From: Costus lasius
Lineage: Eukaryota > Streptophyta > Magnoliopsida > Zingiberales > Costaceae
Direction of reading: 5' to 3'
NCBI GenBank assembly: GCA_027563935.2
Contig: CM050447.1
Coordinates: 13,422,501-13,486,500 of the forward strand
Length of the DNA: 64,000 nucleotides
A program made the translations under genes and the position numbers. This document shows, piece by piece, positions 56,501 to 64,000 of the stretch (position 1 is the stretch's first letter; each line of letters starts with the position of its first letter). Below the pieces are notes generated by a model. That model searched no databases. It saw nothing but the letters and a program-made list of their open reading frames with translations, and was not told the DNA's origin.

Positions 56501-56911
56501 TGGACAAGTACATCCTTCTGGAAGTCCAACAAAGGTCTTCTGGAGCAATGTTGGAGGAATGCTGCGGACCAAGATGATTGGGTAACTCTTATTCGCACCT
56601 CAAAAGCTGAAGGGTTAAGTGATGAAGTTGTCTTAGAGTTAATAAGAGAAACAACACTGTATAAGGCTTCTCTCCGATGTTATGGACCCGAATCACAGAT
56701 CTACGGTGGTAGTTTTGATGAAGTTATGCCTTTGCAGAAGGAAGATGGGGAATCGCCGAGTGTTAGAGAAGCAAGGTCGTCGGTTGAGGAAATTCTTATG
56801 CAGCACAAAGATTTTCCTGATGCAGGCAAGCTGATGCTGACAGCAATCATGCTCCCTAGAATAGGGGACCGTGCCATGGTTGAAGAGGACATGGCATTGG
56901 ATTCCAGATGA
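20393..56911 (+). CDS. NUP133: nuclear pore complex protein NUP133
   Basis: Eight exons join in one frame to give 1293 residues: 20393-20562, 21408-21529, 21626-23380, 38368-39086, 40539-40700, 41034-41370, 55625-55692 and 56363-56911. All introns are GT-AG and every phase matches. Arabidopsis NUP133 is of similar length. The N-terminus is Pro/Ser-rich and disordered. A beta-propeller follows (about residues 70-480; [19 protein letters not shown]). The C-terminal two thirds form a helical solenoid ([56 protein letters not shown]). NUP133 is a scaffold subunit of the Y (NUP107-160) complex at the nuclear envelope, needed for mRNA export and, in some plants, for symbiosis and immunity. Introns 3 (14,987 bp) and 6 (14,254 bp) are filled with transposons, all LTR and LINE coding remnants in them being antisense to the gene. 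The coding sequence itself shows no lesion. Confidence 0.94.
23404..23436. repeat. TG repeat and G13 run at the start of NUP133 intron 3
   Basis: A (TG)n tract is followed by GTTGGGTT and a run of 13 G residues (23424-23436), just 20 bases after the exon 3 donor site. The run length may be unreliable because long homopolymers are hard to sequence. Confidence 0.8.
23532..23950 (-). mobile_element. antisense copia fragment: LTR plus pol C-terminus
   Basis: A 195-bp LTR (23548-23742) starts TGTTCAATAA and ends GCCTAACA. On its left is the reverse complement of a tRNA-Met primer site (TTGATACCA, 23539-23547). On its right is the reverse complement of a weak purine tract and then antisense coding sequence. 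Read on the minus strand, 23850 down to about 23745 encodes a copia polyprotein tail ([19 protein letters not shown], ending IYTQLEW). The fragment may extend to about 24800, where I can no longer recognise coding sequence. Confidence 0.65.
23951..25639. other. AT-rich part of NUP133 intron 3
   Basis: The first several hundred bases may continue the antisense copia pol remnant, too decayed for me to translate. A (TA)n microsatellite lies at about 24867-24921. The rest holds nothing I can identify. Confidence 0.4.
24867..24921. repeat. (TA)n microsatellite
   Basis: About 27 uninterrupted TA units follow a short CATACATA run. It lies in NUP133 intron 3. Confidence 0.9.
25644..26320. repeat. 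inverted-repeat element in NUP133 intron 3 (possible MITE)
   Basis: The left end (CATAGTATTAAATACTGG) and the reverse complement of the right end (CATGATTTTAAATACCAG) are similar. Between them are many short ACCGGTATT/ACTAGTAC-like repeats on both strands. The unit is about 675 bp and non-coding. I could not define a target duplication, so its class is unknown. Confidence 0.4.
26500..26532 (-). repeat. short remnant of a gypsy 3' LTR end
   Basis: The last bases (GTGCTAAATCCCGGAGGC) are almost the same as the right end of the LTR at 32752-35600 (GTGCTAAATCTCGGGGGC). They are followed by TTCTCCCCCACC, the reverse complement of a purine tract. Only this terminal piece of the antisense 3' LTR is recognisable; the rest is lost or replaced. 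Confidence 0.6.
26533..29560 (-). pseudogene. decayed antisense Ty3/gypsy gag-pol
   Basis: On the minus strand, pieces of a polyprotein appear in order. There is a zinc knuckle [13 protein letters not shown] near 29500-29545, whose last Cys is lost. A protease site near 29330 reads [13 protein letters not shown], where the catalytic DTGA has become DTRA. The protease-RT linker lies near 28680-29060, with [16 protein letters not shown]. Integrase pieces follow at about 27440-27780 ([12 protein letters not shown]) and 26987-27379 ([20 protein letters not shown], then LDAAQFA). The reverse transcriptase core, expected near 27800-28700, has too many changes for me to recognise. Frameshifts and stops are frequent. 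It shares its family with the LTR at 32752-35600, so both probably come from one insertion. Confidence 0.75.
29650..32736. other. AT-rich non-coding DNA in NUP133 intron 3
   Basis: This 3.1-kb stretch lies between the gypsy gag remnant and its primer site, where gag N-terminal coding would be expected. It contains no recognisable coding sequence, only T-runs and an (ATT)n-like patch near 30650. It is probably a later insertion of an unknown non-coding element, but I found no clear ends. Confidence 0.4.
32737..32746 (-). other. primer-binding site of the antisense gypsy element
   Basis: TTTGATACCA is the reverse complement of TGGTATCAAA, a one-base variant of the tRNA-Met primer site. It lies five bases from the LTR end, and fixes that LTR as the 5' LTR of a minus-strand element. 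Confidence 0.7.
32752..35600 (-). repeat. 2.85-kb LTR of an antisense Ty3/gypsy element (Tekay-like)
   Basis: The unit starts TGTCATGCCCTGA and ends CGGGGGCATGACA; the primer site lies on its left. The TGTCATGCCC/GGGCATGACA termini, the spacing to the primer site and the large size resemble Tekay/Del-type elements. A TATA-like TTTAAATAG (minus strand, near 35208) may mark its promoter. ORFs of 60-140 codons at 34100-35100 are not family proteins and are probably chance frames in GC-rich U3. The matching 3' LTR survives only as a trace near 26500. Confidence 0.7.
35601..37560 (-). mobile_element. probable decayed antisense retroelement leader and gag start
   Basis: On the minus strand, from about 37150 leftwards, there is a 5' leader-like stretch followed by fragments such as [21 protein letters not shown] (near 36700-36800) that resemble the coiled-coil start of gypsy gag. 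Many stops follow. 35600-36250 contains further short antisense frames that I could not assign. No LTR ends were found, so limits are only approximate. Confidence 0.35.
38146..38216. repeat. (CG)(CA)(TA)n compound microsatellite
   Basis: GCGCGC, then ACACACAC, then about 26 TA units, 150 bp before the exon 4 acceptor of NUP133. It creates spurious Tyr/Ile repeat frames on both strands. Confidence 0.9.
39087..40538 (+). other. intron 4 of NUP133
   Basis: A 1.45-kb AT-rich intron running from GTAAAT (39087) to TTAACTTCAG (40538). I see no transposon or coding remnant. Confidence 0.7.
41577..43210 (-). repeat. 3' LTR of element 3
   Basis: This 1634-bp LTR lies on the left because the element is on the minus strand. 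It starts TGTCATGCCC and ends GGCCTAACA. It is followed on its right by TTCTCCTTCTCCGG, the reverse complement of the purine tract. GC-rich ORFs inside it are not genes. Confidence 0.9.
43215..47640 (-). pseudogene. gag-pol of element 3 with frameshifts and stops
   Basis: Minus-strand pieces appear in order. Gag starts near 47590 ([17 protein letters not shown]) with a coiled-coil start; the capsid and C-terminal part lie at about 47190-46705 ([36 protein letters not shown]). A zinc knuckle near 46630 is broken by a frameshift. Protease is near 46435 ([13 protein letters not shown]), with the catalytic DTGA intact. The RT linker (46145-45840) has DHRIDLVAG. Reverse transcriptase (about 45800-45280) has [13 protein letters not shown] and the catalytic YLDD near 45430. 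RNase H is at 45196-44777 ([28 protein letters not shown]). Integrase is at 44577-43645 ([47 protein letters not shown]). The chromodomain (about 43345-43215) has WEGSPIE and [10 protein letters not shown]. Stops and frameshifts make it non-functional. Confidence 0.9.
47653..47671 (-). other. primer-binding site of element 3
   Basis: CCTCTGATACCAAGC, read on the minus strand, contains TTGGTATCAGAGG, which matches the initiator tRNA-Met primer site next to the 5' LTR. Confidence 0.85.
47672..49196 (-). repeat. 5' LTR of element 3
   Basis: This 1525-bp LTR starts TGTCACGCTC and ends GGCCTAACA. Compared with the other LTR it lacks about 110 bp in total. Its right edge meets the second CTAGG duplication. 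Confidence 0.9.
50310..50431. repeat. forward-reverse-forward repeat forming a long hairpin
   Basis: A unit of about 33 bp (GTTCGACGATATATATAGCA followed by AGTT(T/C)GACAATAATTA) occurs at 50310 forwards, at about 50343-50375 reversed, and at 50393 forwards again. The first two copies pair with almost no loop, giving a strong hairpin. It lies in the core of the hAT element. Confidence 0.85.
50433..50504. repeat. (TA)n microsatellite in the hAT element
   Basis: About 36 TA units directly follow the third copy of the hairpin unit. It may have grown from the ATATATAT inside that unit. Confidence 0.9.
52847..53153 (+). pseudogene. sugar transport protein (STP/MST family) exon fragment
   Basis: Plus-strand sequence encodes [31 protein letters not shown] and AGLVASF. 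After a frameshift near 53000 it continues with [32 protein letters not shown] and IIGFTN. This matches the region from the first extracellular loop through transmembrane helices 2-3 of plant monosaccharide/H+ symporters. It ends where family members read GFANQ, which I remember as near an intron position, so it may be one captured exon. No start codon or downstream exons are present. It is a fragment, not a working transporter. Confidence 0.78.
53160..53690 (+). repeat. 138-bp minisatellite, four copies
   Basis: GC-rich tandem units recur at 53204, 53342, 53480 and 53617 (position of the CGAATGGGCAG or TGAATGGGAAG core), a period of 138, 138 and 137 bp. Because 138 is 46 codons, one frame reads as an acidic 46-residue repeat ([20 protein letters not shown]) through three units. 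Stops occur, so I do not call it a gene. Confidence 0.8.
54241..55624 (+). other. right part of NUP133 intron 6
   Basis: This is AT-rich intron sequence up to the exon 7 acceptor. A (GA)n tract lies at about 54884-54911. I see no coding remnants or paired repeats. Confidence 0.6.
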
Positions 56912-58790
56912 CAATAATTTCGACTCAGCAAGGATAGTGTCATCTGTCTTGTGTCGAATAGATCCTATTTTGTCTGTAAAGCCTCGCTTCTTTTATTTTT
57001 GTGTTTCGAAACTTGATGCAACATGATCAATGCCTTCCCATTGGCATAAAAGAGCACTAATTTTTGTAGTCATTAAGGACATTTTTGCTGCTTAAGCAAT
57101 GTGCTTGTGGCCATTTCTTTCCGTGGGAGTAAGCTCGTCTCTGTTACTGCTTGTGTTAAATAGATCTAAGTCGCCACACTTGTGAATGCGTGCATGTACT
57201 GATGTACATGGTAAGCTACGCTTTGTACTGATCTCTGAACGCAAATGACCGCGGCTATACCGAATGTTCCAGTTCTTGTGCTGAACATTGTTTTTGTTAT
57301 TCTTTTTATCAGTATCGTTGTTCACATACTTGGCCCTCGGAGGTGTGGAATTTGTGTTTTTTCTTAACTAATTGTTGGCCTTGCGAACTCAACACCTTAG
57401 ACAAGTTGTATGAAGGGAGTTGCAACATTTGGGCCTAAATATAGCTTTTAGCATAAACAAGAGACTATTATTTTTGACAATGGAACAAAAGAACCACTGA
57501 TTGTTTCTTTATATTGAACACTTTAGTCATGCAATTCTCTCTTTATGTATTTTTAACATGTGATATTCCTTTTCTAACTCAGCTCCTAAATCCTTACATG
57601 GCCCTACCACCTGTCAACGAATTCTTGTATTAGCTTGGTATAAGAACAAATATGAATAGGGCATTCATGCATCATATGCGATAATGTCTAAGCGTTAATT
57701 ATGTCGTGGTACTTTCATAATAAATTGCACTGATATTGTAAGTTTTATTTGAATTATCCGATTTGGTAGAGATCTTATGCAGAGTTGCTTGATTAAAAAG
57801 CAGACAAATCTTAGGAGATATATATATTTTTTATCAGTCACCTAATCTGTCGAACAGTTCGAGTAACACCCTTAGTTTTGACCCGTGCGAAGGGTTTTGT
57901 TCCTTGTAAGAAGGCAGTTTTCTTCCTCATTTTCAAACATCATTTGTTGAAACCAGCAAGATGCCGAGGTTTATTTCACGAATTCAATTCCACTCGTTCA
58001 AACTACAACAATGTCGACGGATTTTATCATTTTTTAGAAGGGACAAGGCGGGGACCACTTCACCGGCCTGATGCCGTTGCAATAATGATCCACACAAAGC
58101 CACAAAGGTGGGTTTTGTTTTCTTTCAGTTTTTCTTTTTCAATCACAGCGGCACCAAGCAATCACAATCGTCTCTCATTTAATTGCATCTGTCTTTTCTC
58201 CTATTTAGGACCACGACGGTTTTTGTAATATCATTAGTTTGTGAACTGATCTTTCGTCTTGAAGACCATTGAAAGATTTCGGTCAATCAACTACACACGA
58301 AATCAATTGCACCCCCGGCTCTCCAACTCCGTCAACCATCTTCAGGACCCATGATCAGCGCCGAAGCATCTAAGCGCACTTAGCTCAAACGCAATGATGC
58401 CACTGCTTTTAAATCTATCGACTAGCAGGAACCAAGTCATTGTCACTAGTGGAAGCAAAAAGTCAATCCGCTCATCATTCATTTACTTGTCAAAGGCTGC
58501 ATAATTGCTGCGTCTGTTACTGTTTGAAGCAGCAGCACCCAGATTTGTTTTCCCTGCCAGTAGTGGCAGAAGAATGCACCCAGCTGCATGTAATTGGGGG
58601 GCACATGAGCTAGCTTGCTAGTTGCAGATATTTGTTAGGTCCCAGTAGAGGATAATGCGCACAGTGTTTGATTCAGTGCAGTCCACTTCAGTGAGGACGG
58701 TGGGTTGGCTCTGGCCCACGAAATCTATGAGTACTTTGGTGCCACCTTGCTCAAATCTGCCAGCACGCAGAGAGCAACCAGTCCAGCGAA
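56912..58790. other. intergenic DNA downstream of NUP133
   Basis: The first few hundred bases are the NUP133 3' UTR. A 116-codon frame at 57878-58228 has no recognisable domain and is AT-rich with low-complexity Phe/Ser stretches, so I do not call it. Nothing else is identified. Confidence 0.5.
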
Positions 58791-58796
58791 ATATTT

Positions 58797-58980
58797 TGCA
58801 GCTGGGTACCCAACTGCACCGACCTGCAGCTGGGTACCCAGTTATGTATAGGTTTCACGATAATCTCAATGCAGGATTTTGTGAAATGACACGCATTTTA
58901 AAATTTTATGAAATCTAGAATTTCACTTCATGAAACTGTGTCACAGCTGCAGCGTTTTGCGGTTGGGGTACCCAGCTGTA
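58797..58980. repeat. short inverted-repeat element (possible MITE)
   Basis: The left end (GCAGCTGGGTACCCAACTG, 58798) and the reverse complement of the right end (ACAGCTGGGTACCCCAACC, right edge about 58979) match over about 18 bp. A third copy of the motif lies inside at 58826-58843. The unit is about 185 bp and can fold into a hairpin. No target duplication was defined. Confidence 0.45.
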
Positions 58981-59094
58981 AATTTTTTTTCGTCCAGCCA
59001 TGGCTCTAGACAATTGTAGGGTCGAACTTGCTCACTGCCAATGAGTGCTGCCGTGGGCAACTAGGTATGGCTCGTGTTTTTACAGCGGAGTGCC

Positions 59095-59434
59095 TGTTGG
59101 AAAAAGTATCACATTAAACCAAGCTCAATAAATGGTGACCCTTTGTTTGTTGTGAAACACTTCGTTTTCCGTTTACTATTAATAGTAGTGTTTAATTTCG
59201 CTGTAACCTAAGGGACATTTGGACACTTTGAATTTTGTGGACATTATTACAGGCAAATGTATCTAGCCTGTTAGTTATCCTTTTGTATTTAATTTAGTGG
59301 TAGGTTAATGGACACAAGATCCCTATAAATAAGTAAGCTTTTCTTTAGTTTAATAGATCAAGTTGCATTTTGAACTTCTATCCCTTTTAGCAACTTGTTT
59401 CTCCGACAGCTCCCACATTTTCCCTTTTCTAACA
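59095..59434 (+). repeat. 5' LTR of the copia element
   Basis: A 340-bp LTR, TGTTGGAAAA...TTTTCTAACA. It differs from the 3' copy at three single bases. It carries a clear TATA box. Confidence 0.96.
59324..59331 (+). promoter_or_regulatory. TATA box in the copia 5' LTR
   Basis: TATAAATA within CCCTATAAATAAG, about 110 bp before the LTR end. The 3' LTR has TATAAATA followed by TG in place of AG. Its position fits the start of element transcription. Confidence 0.7.
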
Positions 59435-59436
59435 TT

Positions 59437-59448
59437 TGGTATCAGAGC
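59437..59448 (+). other. primer-binding site of the copia element
   Basis: TGGTATCAGAGC is a perfect match to the plant initiator tRNA-Met primer site, two bases after the LTR. Confidence 0.92.
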
Positions 59449-59455
59449 GAGGTTA

Positions 59456-62400
59456 ATGGCATCTGGGATGAGTACCGGATCCTCCCAATTTCAAATCCCA
59501 AAGTTCGATGGGAAGAATTTTGAACATTGGAAGATCCAGATGGAGGTGCTATTCGGTTTCCAGGAGCTAACCGAGATCATCGAAGATGGGTTTGACGAAC
59601 CAGACACGCCGACAAATTTGACACCGGAAGAGCAGAAGACGGTGAAGGATAATCGTAAGAAAGATCGTAAGGCTCTCTTTTACATCTTTCAAGCGGTAGA
59701 TTCCTCTATCTTTGAGAAGATAGCATATGTAAAGACAGCAAAAGAAGCATGGGACTCCCTTATCACGTCGTATAAAGGTGTCCAGAAGGTCCAGAAAGTG
59801 CGATTGCAGACTCTTCGTCGACAGTTCGAGCTTCTTCAAATGGAGAAGTCAGAGTCGATTTCCGAGTACTTCTCACGAACGTTAGCTCTTGTCAATCAAA
59901 TGAAGGCTAACGGTGAGATCCTCACAGACCAACAGATCGTCGAGAAGGTTCTTCGTACATTAACGTTACAGTTCGAGTACATCGTGACGTCTATTGAAGA
60001 ATCTCGAGATCTCTCCACCACGTCAGTTGATGAATTGTTAGGCTCTTTACAAGTCCACGAGCAGTGGATGAAGGAGAAATCCAAACCGGTGGAAGAAGCA
60101 TTACAAAGTCAGTTGGTGCTGCGAGATGAGAAGAAGAATTCCTTTAATCGAAAAAAGGAAAAGGGACAACCTGAAAGGAGTTCCGGACAACGATTGGACA
60201 AGTCGCGAATTCGTTGCTACAATTGTAAGAAACTCGGTCACTACAAGTCCGAATGTCGAAACAAAAAAACTGAAGTTTCGAATGTACAAGCAAAGGTAGC
60301 AAGCTCCGAAGTAAATGCTGACGAGGATGACAAAGCCCTGTTATTCACATGTGATGCAGCTATGGAAAACCAAAAGGATGTGTGGTATTTGGACACAGGC
60401 TGCAGCAATCACATGTGTGGTGTGAAGGAGTTATTCTCCAAACTAGATGGAAGTTTCCGCTCGGAGGTAAAGTTCGGAAACAACTCCAAGGTTCCTATTA
60501 TGGGAAAGGGGACTATCAACATCAAGGCGAAGGATGGGTCGGATCAGCGCATCTCCAACGTGTATTATGTTCCCGGTCTTCGAGAAAACCTCCTCAGCAT
60601 GGGACAACTCTCCGAGCGTGGCTATCACATGGAGATAAAAGATGGGCTGTGTATAATTCGGGACGATAAGCGAGGATTAATTGCAAAGGTGAAAATGACT
60701 CGTAACCGTCTTTTTCCTTTGTCTATTAAATATGCTGCCTCGTGTTTCAATGCCTCCGTGCAAGACTTATCATGGCTGTGGCACAAAAGATACGGTCATG
60801 TGAACTTTGATAGCTTGAAGCTATTATCAAACAAGAAGATGGTACGTGGATTACCAGACATAACTTCTTCAAAAGAGATATGTGAGCCATGTGTGGTGGG
60901 AAAGAAGAGCAGAGATTCATTCCCATCGGGTCAGTCATGGCGTGCCAAGAAGCTGTTAGAGCTCGTTCATTCTGATCTATGCGGACCGCTCGGTGAATCA
61001 TCAAATAGGGGGTACAAATATTTTGTTACATTTATTGATGATTTTAGTCGAAAAATGTGGGTTTATTTCTTGAAGCAGAAATCCGACACCATGGAGGCCT
61101 TCAAAGAATTTAAGAACCTTGTTGAGAAGGAGAGCGAACATCAAATTCGAATTCTCCGTACTGATCGTGGTACAGAATACTTGGTGGGAGATGATTTTTT
61201 CAAGAAAAATGGCATCAAACATCAACTTACAACAAGGTACACACCACAACAAAATGGAGTTGCAGAGAGAAAGAACCGCACCATTATTAATATGGTTCGT
61301 ACGATGTTGCGTGCGAAACATTTACCCAAGCATTTCTGGGCGGAAGCGGTGACTTGTGCTGTGTACTTGTTGAATCGGTGTCCGACTAAAGGGCTTGAGT
61401 AGTTGAAGACTCCAATGGAGATGTGGAAAGGCCAAACACCGTTAGTCGAACATCTTCGCGTGTTTGGGTGTATTGCCTATGCCCATATTCCGGATGAGTT
61501 GCGGAAGAAGCTTGATGACAAAAGCGAGAAGTGCATCTTTCTTGGTTATAGTGATGTGACAAAAGGCTATCGATTGTACAATCCGATGACAAAGAAAGTG
61601 ATCATCAGTCGCGATGTCACTTTTGATGAAGACGCTGAATGGAGTTGGAGTACAGAAGAGAAGAAACAGTTTCGCTTCATTCTCGACGAGGAAGATACAG
61701 TCCAGTTTGATGCAGAGCCCGTTCTAGCTTAGACAAATGATCATCCTGAACCAGATCTAGATTTGATCCAAACCAATACTCCTGTTGCAGATTCACAGAT
61801 CATTCCTGCTGAAACATCTGCACGACCGCAAAGACAACGAGTCTTACCAGCTCGTCTTCAAGATTGTATAATGACTAGAGACGATGATACATCCGATGAG
61901 GAGATTGTCAACTTTGCTCTTTTTGCAGATTGCGACCCAATGATATTTCAAGAAGCTTCACAAGATGAGGGGTGGATTCAAGCTATGGATGATGAGATAC
62001 ACGCCATCGAAAAGAATGATACATGGGAGCTGACTCTTCTTCCAAAAGGGAAAAAGTCCATCGGTGTGAAGTGGGTTTATAAGACTAAACGCAAGCCCAA
62101 TGGAGATGTTGACAGGTTAAAAGCACGTCTCGTGGTAAAAGGCTACAAACAAAAGCCCGGGATAGACTACTTTGAAGTTTTTGCTCCGGTTGCAAGAATG
62201 GACACTATTCGCATGATCATTGCTTTAGCTGCTCAAAAGTACTGGAAGATACACCAAATGGACGTCAAGTCAGCATTCCTCAATGGAGTACTTGATGAAG
62301 AGGTGTACGTGGATCAACCGGAGGGCTATATCAAGAAAGGGCAAGAAAACTCAGTGTACAAACTGAAGAAAGCTCTCTACGGACTAAAGCAAGCTCCGAG

Positions 62401-63472
62401 GGCCTGGTACACCAGAATTGATTCTTACTTCATTAATCATAACTTTACTCGTTGCCCTTATGAGCATGCTCTATATGTCAAGAATGGCTCGAATGGAAAA
62501 ATGCTTCTTGTGTGCATATATGTTGATGATCTTATTTTTACCGGAGATTGTCAGGAGATGATTGATAACTTCAGGGAGGCCATGACTCGGGAGTTTGAAA
62601 TGGCAGATATGGGTCTCATGTCATACTTTCTTGGCCTTGAAGTTACACAATCGGATGAGGGCATTTTTATTTGTCAACAAAGGTATGCCAATGATATTCT
62701 TGAGTGTTTTAAAATGACCACTTGCAAACCTATCAGTACTCCAATGGAGGAGAGGCTGAAGTTGACAAAGGAAGGAACTGGTGCTAATGTTAATCCTACA
62801 CATTTCAAGAGGATAGTTGGAAGTCTGCGTTACTTGACTTCTACTCGACCAGATCTTGTTTATAGTGTTGGAATGGTGAGTAGATTTATGGAGTCTCCAA
62901 AGCAATCACACTTACAAGCAGCAAAGAGAATTCTGCGGTATGTCAGAGGAACCATAGATGATGGTATTTTTTATTCATCGTCTAATTGTTTTGAACTTAT
63001 GGGATATACTGATAGTGATTGGGGAGGAGATCTTGGAGAGAGGAAGAGTACTTCTGGTTACATTTTTTCTTTAGGAAATGGAATTTTTTCCTGGTCCTCG
63101 AAGAAGCAACAGGTGGTTGCTTTATCCACTGCTGAAGCAGAGTATATAGCTGCGGCTTATTATGCTACTCAAGCAGTCTGGCTACGACAATTGCTCATGG
63201 AGTTAAGTCATAAGCAGAAGAAGCCGACGGTGATTAAATGTGACAACAAGTCAGCAATTGCTTTGGCAAAAAACCCAGTTTTCCATGGGAGGAGCAAGCA
63301 CATCGACATCAAGTATCATTTCATTAGAGATCTAGTGAAATATGAGGAAATCGTGCTTGAGTTTTGCAAGTCCGAGGAACAAGTTGCAGACATGTTTACA
63401 AAGCCATTGAAAGCAGAGTTTTTTATTAAGCTGAAGACTATGATTGGGATGGTCAAGATGAGCTCGGTTTAA
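59456..63472 (+). pseudogene. copia gag-pol polyprotein, single frame with two in-frame TAG codons
   Basis: From ATG 59456 to TAA 63470-63472 there are 1338 codons in one frame, broken only by TAG at codons 649 (61400) and 759 (61730). The gag domain is at about 20-230. A zinc knuckle CYNCKKLGHYKSEC is at 254-267. Protease has DTG from Asp313. The pre-integrase zinc-binding region (HKRYGHVN, CEPCVVGK) comes next, then the integrase core with Asp507 (HSDLCGPL), Asp570 (RTDRGTEY) and Glu604 (NGVAERKNR). Reverse transcriptase has SAFLNG and YVDD at 1022-1025; RNase H has YTDSDWGGD and STAEAEYIA. All catalytic motifs are intact. The first TAG lies near the integrase C-terminus, the second before reverse transcriptase, so without read-through RT would not be made. 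The start follows the primer site by 8 bp. Confidence 0.93.
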
Positions 63473-63479
63473 GGGAGGC
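63471..63479 (+). other. polypurine tract of the copia element
   Basis: AAGGGAGGC abuts the 3' LTR. It overlaps the end of the gag-pol stop codon region (TAA at 63470). Confidence 0.85.
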
Positions 63480-63819
63480 TGTTGGAAAAAGTATCACATT
63501 AAACCAAGCTCAATAAATGGTGACCCTTTGTTTGTTGTGAAACACTTCGTTTTCCGTTTACTATTAATAGTAGTGTTTAATTTCGCTGTAACCTAAGGGA
63601 CATTTGGACACTTTGAATTTTGTGGACATTATTACAGGCAAATGTATCTAGCCTGTTAGTTATCCTTTTGTATTTAATTTAGTGGTAGGTTAAGGGACAC
63701 AAGATCCCTATAAATATGTAAGCTTTTCTTTAGTTTAATAGATCAAGTTGCATTTTGAACTTCTATCCCTTTTAGCAACTTGTTTCTCCGACGGCTCCCA
63801 CATTTTCCCTTTTCTAACA
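63480..63819 (+). repeat. 3' LTR of the copia element
   Basis: A 340-bp copy of the 5' LTR, followed by the second GTGCC duplication. Confidence 0.96.
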
Positions 63820-63824
63820 GTGCC

Positions 63825-64000
63825 CCTCCGCAAAATTTGCAGCGGAGTGGCTGAATCCGCAAAGTACGAATCCTGAAGTAAATGGGGCACCAATCTCTAA
63901 GTAAAAGACCTTATATGATATTTAGCTTTTGTTATACGATATCACCGTTATATTAAAATCATTTCGTATCGTATAATACCTGATTATTTTCGTATAACAT
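63825..64000. other. flank right of the copia element
   Basis: CTCCGCAAAATTTGCAGCGGAG near 63827-63849 can form a short stem. The last 100 bases are AT-rich with repeated TATACGATA/CGTATAA-like motifs. No gene is seen before the window ends. Confidence 0.5.

Larger units (their letters stand above)
59095..63819 (+). mobile_element. young Ty1/copia retrotransposon
   Basis: This is a complete 4725-bp copia element. Its two 340-bp LTRs (59095-59434 and 63480-63819) start TGTTGG and end CTAACA. A perfect 5-bp duplication, GTGCC, lies at 59090-59094 and 63820-63824. It has a tRNA-Met primer site, one long gag-pol frame with integrase before reverse transcriptase (the copia order), and a purine tract. 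The LTRs differ at only three positions by direct comparison, about 0.9%, so insertion was recent. The only lesions I see are two TAG codons in the frame. Confidence 0.96.

Noticed and set aside
57878..58228. 116-codon plus-strand frame downstream of NUP133
   Set aside because: No recognisable domain, low-complexity residues and AT-rich composition; no evidence for a gene.
61400..61732. Programmed TAG read-through in the copia gag-pol
   Set aside because: Plant copia elements are not known to use stop read-through at these places, and two stops after the protease argue for decay; kept as a pseudogene.

Overview
The window is plant nuclear DNA, most likely from a monocot with a repeat-rich genome. 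The genes are split by plant-type introns. The FRIGIDA-like gene starts in a very GC-rich first exon and becomes AT-richer towards its 3' end, a gradient typical of commelinid monocots. Most of the DNA between exons is LTR retrotransposons of Ty3/gypsy and Ty1/copia type. I cannot name the species.

Host genes, left to right: (1) the last exon of a protein phosphatase 2C (546-842, +); (2) a FRIGIDA-LIKE 1/2-type gene in three exons (12190-17370, +, 490 aa); (3) a small secreted X8/CBM43 protein in three exons (18594-19341, -, 121 aa); (4) the nucleoporin gene NUP133 in eight exons (20393-56911, +, 1293 aa). NUP133 is complete and in frame, but two of its introns are 14-15 kb long because they are packed with transposons. 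Genes 3 and 4 are divergent, with about 1 kb between their start codons.

Mobile DNA: 1147-5202 and 6487-12075 are two related gag-only elements (TR-GAG type). They have 1.2-kb LTRs, tRNA-Met primer sites, purine tracts and perfect 5-bp target duplications, but no protease, reverse transcriptase or integrase. The second has a 1752-bp solo LTR of another family nested in its gag, and its own 3' LTR ends 114 bp before the FRIGIDA-like start codon. NUP133 intron 3 holds an antisense copia LTR with a pol tail, a decayed antisense gypsy pol, a 2.85-kb gypsy LTR and an inverted-repeat element. NUP133 intron 6 holds a complete but decayed antisense gypsy chromovirus (41577-49196) and an antisense LINE. 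The LINE is interrupted by a hAT-type element with an 8-bp duplication and by an insertion carrying a sugar-transporter exon fragment and a 138-bp minisatellite. The window ends with a young copia element (59095-63819) whose LTRs differ at 3 of 340 positions and whose single reading frame is broken only by two TAG codons.

The genes do not form a pathway. The main story is nested retrotransposon colonisation of, and around, genes that still look functional. All splice sites were inferred by eye from reading frame, GT-AG boundaries and remembered family conservation; no alignment or search was run.
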